Shown piece by piece: positions 54,701-64,000 of a stretch of DNA of 64,000 bases (positions are counted from its first letter, which is position 1; each line of letters begins with the position of its first letter). The stretch comes from Aphrocallistes beatrix (taxonomy: Eukaryota > Porifera > Hexactinellida > Sceptrulophora > Aphrocallistidae): contig OY725506.1 of NCBI GenBank assembly GCA_963281255.1, positions 1,593,001-1,657,000 on the forward strand. The letters run 5' to 3'. The translations under genes were made by a program, and so were the position numbers. The notes below the pieces were generated by a model. It was not told where the DNA came from. It ran no database searches and worked only from the letters and a program-made list of their open reading frames with translations.

Positions 54701-57700
54701 TCCTTTTCTGATGTTCTATTTTCTCTAGCTTATTTAGTATGGAATTTTGAAATTTTTATAATGTATTAGAATAGATACAGTGCATTGGTTTCTTTTAGCT
54801 AAGTTAGCATGATATTACGCGAACGAGTATTTATATAGAGTTAGATACCTGTATACCGTATGCAGCTTTATTTGTGCGATTTGATTACATTTAACATACA
54901 ATTTTATCATACGGAAATATACAAGTATTTGTGCGATACAACCAACTATCTCTAACAACTAAAAACATCAAAAATACCAGCTTTAAAACCATTGACAGCA
55001 AACTGTTCATTATCTTATAGATTTATAGATAGTCAAATGCACCAACCACAGCCAACGAGCAGCAAGTGGTTTCAAAAAATATTATGCGAAACGTGAAAAA
55101 GCGCACGTTTTGCACGATTTAATATAACACACACAAATAAAGTTGTATACGGTATAGGGGAAATGAAGATGCAATAGTTTTAGCATTTAACCACCATACT
55201 TATCCGATCACTAATGTGGTATACTCATTGAAAAGTAGAAATTTATTTATCAGGTGGTGAATAGGACTAATGGATAATCGCCCCGCTCTATCGAAGACAT
55301 ACGCGATAATACCGTTTATGTATGAATATTTTATTATGATTATTTGTTGCTCTTTTAGCCACTGCTCGAGTATGCTCTTCCACAACGCACCTACGACTTC
55401 CTGCTGGGCAATAACATCCTATACACCCTCTCCTCGAAAGGAGAGCACATGTACTTGAGTGTACTCAGTGCACAGATGTGCTCTCTTCTAGCTCGGAGAG
55501 AGGAGCAGGACATCGACTCAGCTCTCATTTTCCAAATCAAACTTCCTTCTCAGCAGCGAGTTAGAAAGCTGTTCCCCCTGATAGCCCAACAACAAGCTGT
55601 CACGGGTGGATTGGAGTCTACGGTATTCACTCAGTGTCTCATTGTCACTCGGTAAACCTCACTGCGTATAGTTGAACAAAGAATACCATGGACTCACTCT
55701 AATACAATCAATTAGGTACAAAGTGTTTCAGTGCAGACATGTTCTGGCGCCTGAGCAGCTGTTCTTGCAGCTGGCGTCAAGGGAGAGTTCTATGAGGAAG
55801 GCAGACAAACTCGGCATCACACTTCAACTGGACATTTGTGCATTGTATGAACAAAGTGCTGAGTCCCACCTACAGCGAGGTAACTACATGTTGGCGCTGA
55901 ACTTCTACAAACTAGCCAAGACAAAGACGGCAAAGATAGCTGCTAGCTTCTCGAAGTATGATCAGTTCGATCTGCTCATTCACCATCTACGGACTGAGCT
56001 AGCCTCTGCTCTCTGTCCAGATATTGAAATAAAATCTAACATCATGTTCAAGCTACTCATCGGTTCGTATTCAGAGATATTAAAAACTGCAAGTAGCTAA
56101 ATCCGGTTAGATTACACTGGTCAACAAAATAAAACCTTTTTTCTGTTGCCTAAGATGTTAGATCGATTTTAGTGTATATTTGGTGCGTTGAATCCAAAAA
56201 TACCATTGGTTTTCCTGAATTGGCTCTAGTTTTTGAGATATCGAATTCCCTTGGAAATACCAGAAATTGTCACCAGCGGTAACTTTTCTGGCGATTATAA
56301 AATGTATATACGTGTAGATAGGTTGAATTAACATTTGTAATTTCTCTGTAATTTCTCGACTATTAAAACAATGATTCACTACGAAGAAACTGCTCTGACC
56401 ACCTTGATGGGTTTTGCGTCATTTGTGCCGAATAAACCCTTAAAGACTTTTTTTTAAAAAATCGATCATAGATTTTGTTAAAAGAGCCTATCGCCTATTT
56501 TGTCATGAAACTTATAAATCAGGATACGCCATGGGCTAAAATTTAAACGTAACAGTGCAAAACGGTTTACACATTTTGAATCAGCACTTAAAATATATTA
56601 TGTACATTTCCAGTAAGTTGTATAACCCCATTATTATGGTATTCCAAAAATGTGAAAGTTTAATTTTCGCTGCTTTTGGGTACTTTTCGAAAACTAAGTT
56701 GACATCTTAAAAACTCGAGCCAATTCTGCAAAGCCTTGGCATAGTTATTTCGATAGGAAAGCTCCTAAGAGAGCCTCTCCCAGAATCCAAGCTAGAGCTG
56801 GAGCTAGATGTCCGCCTCTTCCTCCACACTAACCAGCACTACAACGAGAGCGAGATACTCAAGCTGCTGCTGGAATCTGACCTCGAGTCGCTGGCTATAG
56901 ACATGACGCTAGTAAATGGAATCGTACAGGAGTTTATCTGTCTCTGCGCTAAGAAGGGGAGGTTCATTCTACAGGAGGCCACCATCAACAAGATCCTATT
57001 CACCAGGTTAACTTTTGTCATTCGAGCTGATTATTGATCGCTTGATTGATGTTCTATTCATAATTTCGTACAATCAACCGCACTTTTACTTATACAAGCG
57101 CGCTTCGCTTGCTTGCGCTGCGCGACTGGCGGACACTTTGTGTCTGCTGGAGGCTCCCTTCGGTCGCCTGGGGTCACATTGGTTAATTATAATGGAGATA
57201 GCATCTCTAAATATGTCGTCCTACTGTGATGATCGATATCACTCGAAAAATCACCAAATTTGTCAATTTTAAAATTTTGATGAGTAATGACGTCATAACA
57301 AAGTGATGAGTCACCATTTTTTGATGATAGTTGCATCATATGTGAGGCGTGTTAGTATACAAATTCTATTAAAATTTCAGCCTTCTATCTCCTATAATGG
57401 CTGAGTTATCCGCGAATAACTGTGTTGCTCAACTTTTAAAAATGTGACAATGACGTCATAATTCCATGATGAGTCGACATTTTGTTCTGAGCTCAGAACT
57501 TACTGGAGCCATAGCCAAAAATACTCCCGCATGCCAAAAATCAGCATTCTGCGCCCGCAGTTTCTTCAATCAATTCGTTACAGATATAGATATATATACA
57601 TTAATCGAGTTTTAATAGTAAGGATAATTACCATCTTTCCCTGAATAAGCGTCGGGGTTAGATAAGATGCGAACATTTTAGACAGGAAAAACCATTCGTT

Positions 57701-60700
57701 GTGGCTAGTTGTATTGGAAAAGAGGATAAATTCAAATTTTTATTATGATAATCATGCTTCGTCAAATTGATTTTGTTAGCCTTATACTTTTGCAAATGTA
57801 AGCATAATACAAGTATTTCTAAATCTGATGCACCAGTACTTGTAGTAGTATAAAATCAAAAGATGGGTATAGCTTACATTTAATAATTTTAATAAGAATT
57901 AAATTGATACTACATTGCGGATCCTGCATATAGACATATATACATCTAGATATATATAATATCTCGTAATTATGATGTTAAGAAGACCCGGAATTAGCAA
58001 GTTTAGAAGAACTTCTCAAATTAATGGATTCATCTGGACATAGGTGTAGCTTGAGTTGTCTTCATCCCCCACTCGTGTATTCATTGCACTCAGCATATCT
58101 CTATCCCTCAATTTCGTTCTTTCTGATATCTCTCCTTCTTTCTGATATGTAGTTACTAACCTCATTGATGTATATTCAACGTCTCCTATTTTAGTAAAAT
58201 CAACTGAGTTGCTCGCCGTTGGAATTTGATAATATATTGATTCTGTCTGTGGAAATGGGCTCACTGCTGTGCTATGGAGTGTTCTATCAACTTCTGCTAG
58301 TTTTCCCTTCTCCATCTTCTTTGTTTTCAAATAAATCAACAGGACCGCGACATGACAACAACACAATAATACTAAAATTGAAGATGATACTCCTATCATT
58401 ACATAGCCTGCTAATTGTTGATTTATGTATAAGGCTTTTGCAGGTATTTTGATTTTGTCTATCGAGTTGGTTGGGCTTGTCGTGGTGCTGTTTCTGTGGT
58501 CTATTCCAGTATTATGAATTGTGATGACGTCATCTCCCTTCTCTGTCTTCTTTGTTTCACACATATCTCCTTCGTATCCTACTTTGCATGCACAAATTCC
58601 ATTCTCTAGGCACATCATATTCTTCCCACAATTTGGGATGCATTCTTTGTATTCACACCTGTCTCCATGGTATCCTTCTTTGCATTCACAGCCTCCCTTG
58701 CTTCCGCACTCGCCTCCACTCCCACACGTGACATTGCACTTCTCACACTGTGTCCCATGGAATCCAGCCTGACACGCGCATGCTCCCATGATGCACGCTC
58801 CTCCATTCATGCATTCAGCCACGCACTCACACTTCCCGTTCTTTAGACACAGACCCGGGGACGTGCAGTCTTGGTCCTGTCTGCACCGATTACACGCGAC
58901 ACCTCTCACGAATCTGCAATTAGCTCTCCTGCTAACGTTATATCCACACTCGCCTAGCCTGTCATGGTGATTGCCATCACACCTGATGCTATTGACAGCA
59001 GCTACCTCGCTCCAATATCTTGAATATTTAGTTGTGTCTAGTTTGTTAGCTCTCTTCACGCCTATATATCCTACTTCTCTACAAAGTACAGTTGCCTCGC
59101 TCTCTCCCCACCCTTCATCACATACATACTTCCAATTCAGATTCATTTGAGTATTGTTAACGCAGAGCTGAACGTAATCCTTTCTTCTTCTATGTGCAGG
59201 GCCTCTCCACACTCGTATGCCTCCTTCTATGTCACAAGAATCCTCACTTGCTTTAACTGATATGCATGTTAAAACTATTAACATTTCTGCCAGATAAAAA
59301 TAATTCATTTTGTCCAATAAGTGAGATTGCATACCTATCACTCAGCATAGCAGTATTTATACAAGAGAGAAGTTGTTATTTCAAGGAACTGCAACGATTA
59401 ATTAGTTGCTATTCTAATCTGACTCATATAACACATTTTCTGCAGTATTCATCTATTGCTCCTTTTTAATCATTCATTTCTATATTACTACGATTATATC
59501 ATTGACCGATCATTGATTAGTTTTGTTTCCATATAAAAGTACTCTGATTGTTCAGTAGTTCATCTTAATTCTATGAAAATTAAGCACACACAATTAGTGT
59601 ATAGTGTGGCATTTTAATTATGAAAGTTCAATTTACGTATCTACTTAGATACATCCATTATTATTTATAACAGTCTCTTCTGGACTGATTAGTACATGAC
59701 ACCGCCTCACACATTATATAATAACCGCTGCATTTCCCCCACTTACGAACCCTTAATCATAGTGTGGCTGCCTAATGTGTTTAATACCTCTTTGTACAAA
59801 CACGTATTACGTATAATACGTATTTTTAAAGCACCGTTTCCGCATGCTTTGCCAAGTGAGAACGACGTACTTCGGTTGCATATAATATCACATGAGTTGA
59901 GCATAGCTGAACCTTTGCTCCAGAAGTTCGCATTCCTGAAATTAAGACAAATCATTACCTTTCCAGACTGAATATTAATCTAGGTATATAGTACAGGGTC
60001 CATGGACAATCTGATATTTCATTCAGTTCTAATCTTAAAACTGTTGGAAAAAAAATGTTGTAAAATATGAACAAATACTTTTGTAAATTGTTACCCAAAA
60101 TATCATTAGTCATTAATCATGTACTTAATCCACCCCCTCACTTTCCTAGCCATTTTGGAGTCTAATCTGTCATATACTCTAGCCAGTGGTTCCCAGTGGA
60201 CGTTTCTTACCAAATTAGCGTGGAAGTCTAAATTGCACTATAACCGACAATTTCCCAACGAGTGTCGGATTATGCAGTTCTACTATCCTGTATTAAACAA
60301 CAGGTGGCTCTTAAAGGCTTAATGGAGTGGGCAGCGTAACGTCCGTTCATGAGGCTAATTTCACACTTCTATCTGGTCAGTATTTTAATAGAGCTGCACT
60401 ATCGGTCTGTTGACCGATTCTTTCTAACCTTTTTTAAAAAGTTAATTTACTAAATAAAAATTTGGTGGCATAATATACATACACTTATTTGCTTAAATAT
60501 AACTTTGTACCCACAGTCCCGAGTATGCGAGACTCCGCTGTATACTACTATAGATATTATTGATTTATATGTGTAGTATTTTATATTTTGAATAAATAAT
60601 AGATTAAATGTATGTAATATTTTCCTCTTTAGATTTGCAGATCTCTTAGCTACACTATGTCATGGTTCATATCTCCAACACATGCAATTATTCTCAATGC

Positions 60701-63700
60701 TATTACTGCTGCTAAAATACCCTGATACTGCTAGTAATATTCTACCAATCATTAAGAGCAAGCTGCATCTGTTTTCTGTGTCAGACCTTCTGCAACTCGC
60801 TGTACTATTCGATCCCAGTCAAGAATATGTTAAACATTTAGTGCTGTGCAATCAGAAGTCGCGTCTCTCTTCTGGCAGAGGAGGGCTGCAGCATTCTGCT
60901 TCTATGGACTCTCTCAACCAACTAAGTTTGGGTGCTTGGACAGTCACTTCGAACTCGGAATCTAATGTCCTCCCACCAATGCAGACGCGAATGGAAATTG
61001 ATTTAGCTGATACGTCAGAAAACTTTACCGAACTACAGCCTCAAGCTTATTTTGAAATGTTCATTGAGACTTTGCTTTGGATAAGCAGAAAGAGAAAGAT
61101 GTTACAGGTGATTATTGTTGTATTCTAGTCAGTGGCGTTTCTAGCCTAATGAAACTGGGGGGCAAAGGAGAAGAAGAAAAATCTACTTTATAATACTCGC
61201 ATCCAATATAAATCCAGTAGAGTTATCAGGGGGCTGTCACGCCAAATTGGTTCGGGCTAAACTTGGTCGTGGAGACCAATTTTTACCGCCAAATAGACGA
61301 GGGCCAACCACTGGTTGTCAAACTTTGTCCGGATGACGAACTTTGATCCAGGGGACCAAAATTGGCTGCTAAATCTGGTCCCCCTAGCTAAGTTTGGTCA
61401 CCCTGGACCAGCTTTGGTTTCCAATTTTAGTCCGGCGACCAGTTTTGGCTGTCAATTTTGGTCTGAGTGTCCTATTTTCTATGTGTAATTAAGTTGGTAG
61501 AATGAATAGCTACTAGATAACTAGTGGAACAATAGAAACACGAGTAAAAATGTCGATCGACAGACCGATAGTGCAGATCCAGTAAGTGACTTGGCAGGTG
61601 GGATATGAATATCTTAATACATCGGTATGACTCAGTTAATGAAAACTAATATATTCGCATTCTTATGTTCAAAGTACGAAAATCGGATTCTACATATTGA
61701 AATACCCTATATAGCCGTTAAGAACTGGCTTCAAACATAAAATATTTTAAAGGTGTGAAAAATGTATATATATTACATATGTTAATAACTTATAAAAATT
61801 CATCATATTACTTTCAAAGTGCGAAAATCGGAATCTACATTTGAAATATCCTACATCAGTCGTTGAGATCTTACTTATATCTATAAAACAACAATTTGCA
61901 GTGACAGTATTAAAATTTAAATATACGCTCAAAAAACCCGGAAGTGATGGGATTTCGCAGTAGCGCACGTACGGACATACATACATACATACATACATAC
62001 ATGTATACATGCATATGATGTAGCACGCCGTCCATGTTATGAGGACATCTCCCTCCTGGAGCTGCACTAAAATAGGGCTAATAGGATCCTACAACCCACA
62101 TTATATTATCCCGATTATCCGAACCTGGCACGATAATTGTGCGAAATGCATTTATGTGGTACGAGAAGTGGGGGGGAGGTGCTGCCCTGACCCCCAGACA
62201 CGTCCCTGATCCTAGTCCTAGGAATCAATTAATTTTTTCAGCAAAAACTTTATATTTTATTTGTGTTACTTTAATTATCTCCATTCTAGATTTACACACA
62301 ATCTCCCCTCAGCGAAGAGCTTTATATTCAAAATATTAACAAATTATTTTCAAATTTGACGTCCAGTCATGATTCAGAAAGAAATTCATGTAATCAAGTG
62401 TCATGTGGTAGTAGCCACACAGGCTATATCCTCATGAATCAAGTATTCATGTGGACGAAAACTCATGATCACTTGCTCAGCCCTAGAACATTCACAGCTG
62501 ATGACGTGCACCCCCTCACTGTGCCTCTCTTATCCTTCTTGCACATCAAAGTTTTGGAAATTTCCTGTGGCCACGATTACGCTTTAGCGCGCACTTCATG
62601 TGGTGTGTATGCTTGGGGAGATAACACTTACGGACAACTGGGGTTGGGAGACAGACACAAAAGGCAACTTCCTACGATGATCGAATTCCTCTCTCACACG
62701 CCGATCGTTGCGTTAGCTTGTGGAGACAACCATTCAATGGTGATTGGCTCCAATAACATTGTTTCCGTATTCGGAGACAACCGATACGGACAACTCGGAA
62801 TCGGAAGGAGAGATCCGTATCAAACGACACCCATTGCTATAGCCTTGGAAGTTCCTGTTGTAGAAATATGCGGCGGTTCAATGCATTCATTGATGCTAGC
62901 GCCAGATGGCTCCGTGTTTGCTATGGGAGATAATTCTTACGGACAACTTGGAGTTGAGGGTTTGGACGGTGCAACTGAACCCGTCAGAGTACAAATCCTC
63001 CTCGAGTATAAGGTCCTTGTGATAGCTTCAGGAGCTCATACTTGTGTTGCTTGTGGTAGAAATGCTACGCAACTGTGGGTATGGGGCAAGGGATTCGGAG
63101 AGCAGGAGCAGGGAGATATCGACTCAGAAGTACAAGAGAAACCTACTATAGCTTTGTCCAAAATGGATATAAACTTGAAAAAAGGAGATCAGCTTCAAAA
63201 TTTGGTGATTGGAAATAACCACTGTCTCTTGTTGACTAAAAATGGGCTTATTCTATCATGGGGTTGTAACGACCAAGGCCAATGTGGAGTAGGCACTTTT
63301 GATTACCAAAATGATCCGAAAGTACTTCCCATTAACATGACTGGAGTTTGTTTTACATCAGTTAGTGCATACTCTAGTATGAGCGCTGCAATTGATTCGA
63401 AAAATAGGTGTTTTGTTTGGGGGAAGATATATCCTAGCTCAATTCCTCAGATGACGACACCACAGAGTTCATTGGAATTAGAAAATTCACCTACAGTTAT
63501 TATAAGCGCAGTAGATTCTTCAACTGAGTGTTCTAATCTGCCAGCTCTCATTCACGATCTACAGCCGGAATGGAATACTAACTTTTTCACTGAATCAGAG
63601 CGTGCTGCTGCTCACGAATTGTCTGAACGCATCCCTGGTTTCCCGGACTTCTCCTGCCTGGGTACTCTCCCTTATGGAGACGAATCACTTGAGTGTGCAC

Positions 63701-64000
63701 TCAGAGAATTGCATAAGTTCTACTCCCCCACTCGTGTGAGAAGGTTATGCCAGAGCACGAATAATCTAATGGCCACTGCTCTTTTGATGGAGATGAGAGG
63801 GGACATCCCAGGAGCTCTTGAATGCAGACTCAGGCATGCCGTGGAGACAAGAGGAGACGCTGAGTTAGCACCTAAAGTGACTGAACTGGTATACAAACAT
63901 CTAGATAGCCTGCTGAATCAGAACCAAGGAGCACACACTTCTCGGGTTAGCTTCTTGAATCAATCCATACTTCTGATCAAGTCAGCTTACAAAATCTACA
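48710..64000 (+). CDS. large RCC1-repeat protein, nine coding exons, runs off the window
   Basis: Exons: 48710-48984, 49555-49758, 50193-50476, 51095-51330, 55359-55651, 55716-56062, 56757-57006, 60633-61107 and 62290-64000 (open at the edge). All junctions are GT/AG and phases agree throughout, giving at least 1358 residues. Residues about 1-450 show WD/propeller-like strands (CWICDMCLSPDSQRLLVACS; SIAWWSAHNAKNIGIVGFQK). About 450-790 are helical repeats (ICALYEQSAESHLQRGNYML), reminiscent of Vps/clathrin-type solenoids. From about 790, RCC1 repeats are clear: VYAWGDNTYGQLGLGDR, VSVFGDNRYGQLGIGRR, VFAMGDNSYGQLGVEG and ILSWGCNDQGQCGVGTF. A further helical region follows. The RCC1 part forms a propeller. 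I do not recognise the exact orthologue. Introns hold three other genes. The donor of exon 2 (GTAGGA) is weak. Confidence 0.75.
51777..51974. mobile_element. hAT-like repeat fragments
   Basis: CAGGGGTCGGCAACT at 51777 faces the inverse of CAGGGGCCGGCAAACT at 51817-51832, forming a 56-bp mini-element. A second hAT-type end, GCGGGCC...GGGCAGGCCTG, lies at 51910-51974. No matching target duplication, so boundaries are uncertain. Confidence 0.5.
52115..52356 (+). promoter_or_regulatory. tandemly duplicated promoter module of paralogue B
   Basis: Two direct copies of about 120 bp (roughly 52115-52233 and 52234-52356). Each has GCTTTAATTGACCATTGGAA, a TCTCTC-rich middle, AAGCAGGTTTAGACACCTG-like sequence and GTGTGAACATTAAA or GATGTGAACATTAAA. 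The same blocks precede paralogue A at 22760-22900. After the second copy, AGGCTCAG|GTAAGT is a strong splice donor that could pair with AATTGCAG near 52427, making a 5' UTR intron. Confidence 0.75.
52472..52723 (+). CDS. small acidic protein, paralogue B, nested in intron
   Basis: An 83-residue frame from the ATG at 52472. The polar N-terminal 30 residues are followed by a helical half containing LRKILQCDENTKLEDMLVLA and a charged tail (EHLEVEKGKELAGIIETLET). It is related to the 60-residue product of 22461-22643 through LRK-x-L-x-CDEN, the following D, and LAT-x-x-I, and is longer at its C-terminus by about 20 residues. AATAAA follows within about 15 bases of the stop. It sits on the same strand inside intron 4 of the RCC1 gene. 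No known domain is recognised. Homology of both protein and upstream DNA to the other copy is the strongest support. Confidence 0.75.
   Translation: MANPDNVKFGKTEIDASSGCSDPYPPIQSSDLAKLRKILQCDENTKLEDMLVLATEKIKEHLEVEKGKELAGIIETLETLNLD
52737..53582. other. intronic stretch between two nested genes
   Basis: Contains TTTCGTCG-type short repeats at 53000-53050 and, at about 53388, CAGTAGAACAGAACG resembling a pogo-type end. No supported gene. Confidence 0.4.
53583..54527 (+). CDS. beta-propeller protein nested in intron of the RCC1 gene
   Basis: A single-exon frame of 314 residues from the ATG at 53583. Repeated blade-like units end in a hydrophobic strand plus aspartate turn: QIYFGFPVHNIISVFDLDGN, LLVYYKFGKISVFDVEHDVL and RLYIEERDNRVRVYDLDEII. 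The pattern matches the propeller half of the protein at 13448-14728, but the N-terminal coiled coil is missing and the blades are more degenerate. An NHL- or WD-like scaffold is the best call, and ligand and pathway are unknown. The gene lies on the same strand as its host, inside intron 4, about 860 bases after the small acidic gene. Codon composition is AT-rich like the other lineage-specific genes here. Confidence 0.7.
   Translation: MSKLLKVEPLFVFPCSLPSPLSSTRYDHMSICQEDNQIYFGFPVHNIISVFDLDGNFLFSIKIRISLFILGKLCSLSANKLCVSNRYRPLLFSIYIITCEGVVITKYNMANVNPRSFVDCKYSVKTNILCFAKLHVIYSLGDEGMIELKKTDFRISNRPSASITFIHTNLLLVYYKFGKISVFDVEHDVLLRELNLDIRPRYNMRCFDYSDNLFFYYSMPSEIVLKVVYSPNQNSASLLDGRSIRLSVPAAKFKLMAVHSKSRRLYIEERDNRVRVYDLDEIIRLSSTKPDEKETDSEQDADSIPLLPLIMYYI
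54528..55358. other. intronic stretch
   Basis: AT-rich 3' flank of the nested propeller gene and the remainder of intron 4. No supported feature. Confidence 0.45.
56063..56756. other. intron 6 of the RCC1 gene, possible transposon remnant
   Basis: Starts with TTACACTGGTCAACAAAATA near 56112, a sequence type often seen at the ends of cut-and-paste elements. No matching inverse end was found, so it is left unclassified. Confidence 0.35.
57095..57580 (+). repeat. unclassified structured repeat, copy 3
   Basis: Head ACAAGCGCGCTTCGCTTGC, then CGGACACTTTGTGTCTGC and GGCTCCCTTCGGTCGCC; tail TTTCTTCAATCAATTCG near 57560-57580. Same head and tail as the 16-kb copy but a different middle (several TGACGTCATAA motifs). 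Confidence 0.6.
58016..59341 (-). CDS. SRCR-EGF single-pass receptor-like protein, nested antisense
   Basis: A single-exon frame of 441 residues. The Met at residue 12 (ATG complement near 59308) gives a cleaner signal peptide (MNYFYLAEMLIVLTCISVKA). The extracellular part has one SRCR domain (about 40-150: VCDEGWGESEATVLCREVGY, with NSIRCDG). EGF-like modules follow (about 152-268: CMNGGACIMGACACQAGFHG, CECKEGYHGDRCE, CACKVGYEGDMCE). A Ser/Thr-rich stalk leads to a transmembrane helix (about 310-340, GYVMIGVSSSILVLLCCCHV). The cytoplasmic tail carries tyrosine motifs YYQIP, YTSM and YVQM, the last two fitting YxxM, a phosphatidylinositol 3-kinase SH2-binding pattern. Likely a cell-surface scavenger-type or signalling receptor; ligand unknown. 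It lies antisense in intron 7 of the RCC1 gene. Confidence 0.88.
   Translation of the reverse strand: MIGMQSHLLDKMNYFYLAEMLIVLTCISVKASEDSCDIEGGIRVWRGPAHRRRKDYVQLCVNNTQMNLNWKYVCDEGWGESEATVLCREVGYIGVKRANKLDTTKYSRYWSEVAAVNSIRCDGNHHDRLGECGYNVSRRANCRFVRGVACNRCRQDQDCTSPGLCLKNGKCECVAECMNGGACIMGACACQAGFHGTQCEKCNVTCGSGGECGSKGGCECKEGYHGDRCEYKECIPNCGKNMMCLENGICACKVGYEGDMCETKKTEKGDDVITIHNTGIDHRNSTTTSPTNSIDKIKIPAKALYINQQLAGYVMIGVSSSILVLLCCCHVAVLLIYLKTKKMEKGKLAEVDRTLHSTAVSPFPQTESIYYQIPTASNSVDFTKIGDVEYTSMRLVTTYQKEGEISERTKLRDRDMLSAMNTRVGDEDNSSYTYVQMNPLI
59342..60632. other. remainder of intron 7
   Basis: Includes GCTGCACTATCGGTCTGTTG at about 60388, a solo end of the family at 40424-40600, and a GACTCCGCTGTA pogo-type end near 60531. 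No supported gene. Confidence 0.45.
61127..61480. mobile_element. end of the palindromic TTGGTCC element family, second copy
   Basis: Begins CAGTGGCGTTTCTAGCC, then GGGGGCTGTCACG, then about 230 bp of degenerate TTGGTCC/GGACCAR palindromic units. It matches the inverse of the right flank of the 37643-40948 element. No opposite end seen nearby. Confidence 0.6.
61545..62075 (-). mobile_element. MITE, TTTTAGTGCAG/GCACTATCGGTCT family, second copy
   Basis: Right end is GGAGCTGCACTAAAATAG and left end GACAGACCGATAGTGCAGAT, i.e. inverted relative to 40424-40600. Longer (about 530 bp) and contains a CATA microsatellite at 61974-62002. Confidence 0.55.
61974..62002. repeat. (CATA)n microsatellite
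   Basis: About seven uninterrupted CATA units followed by a degenerate ATGTATACATGCAT tail. Confidence 0.9.

Overview
This window is animal nuclear DNA, not a prokaryotic or organellar replicon. It is AT-rich and intergenic DNA is abundant. It carries spliceosomal introns with GT..AG borders, a eukaryotic proline tRNA with a Pol III terminator, 60S ribosomal protein uL6/L9, DNA ligase IV, nicotinate phosphoribosyltransferase, an SRCR/EGF receptor-like gene and many DNA-transposon remnants. No synteny or search was available. The SRCR-EGF receptor, the NHL-like beta-propeller proteins lacking a visible B-box and the very long exons are compatible with an early-branching invertebrate such as a sponge, but that placement is inference only.

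Layout. 1-13 kb is gene-poor: one small antisense gene with a myristoylation-type N-terminus (3607-4110) plus hAT-like and mariner-like miniature elements. 13.4-14.7 kb holds a coiled-coil/beta-propeller gene. 15.5-18.1 kb holds a hAT-type element, an unclassified structured repeat and a MITE. 18.77-28.37 kb is one coiled-coil gene in two large exons. Its 6.6-kb intron contains a complete NAPRT gene on the same strand and a tiny antisense gene. A tRNA-Pro follows, then an intact Tigger/pogo transposon (29.33-32.40 kb) and an intact Mutator-like transposase with a PHD finger (33.47-35.82 kb). 37-41 kb is a nest of DNA transposons with no recognised host gene. 41.39-44.50 kb is LIG4 in two exons. 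Then come a secreted glycoprotein gene (minus strand), a small helical protein gene, a palindromic hAT MITE with a perfect 8-bp target duplication, and an intronless RPL9. From 48.7 kb to the right edge runs one large gene that I reconstructed as nine coding exons with consistent phase. It ends in RCC1 repeats and continues beyond 64000. Its introns contain three further genes.

The most notable biology is nesting. Five genes sit inside introns of two host genes. Two of the five (22461-22643 and 52472-52723) are paralogues: very small, acidic, lineage-specific-looking proteins that share a C-terminal motif, and whose upstream regions are homologous over more than 100 bp. The 52-kb copy has that upstream block duplicated in tandem. 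This looks like an undescribed small intron-resident gene family that carries its own promoter module. The second theme is layered DNA-transposon insertions whose order can be read from nested target-site duplications, several of them with subterminal 22-bp arrays or palindromic internal structure.

Conserved housekeeping genes (NAPRT, LIG4, the coiled-coil gene) are clearly more GC-rich than the lineage-specific genes (beta-propeller, small acidic, secreted), which share the AT-rich composition of the surrounding DNA.
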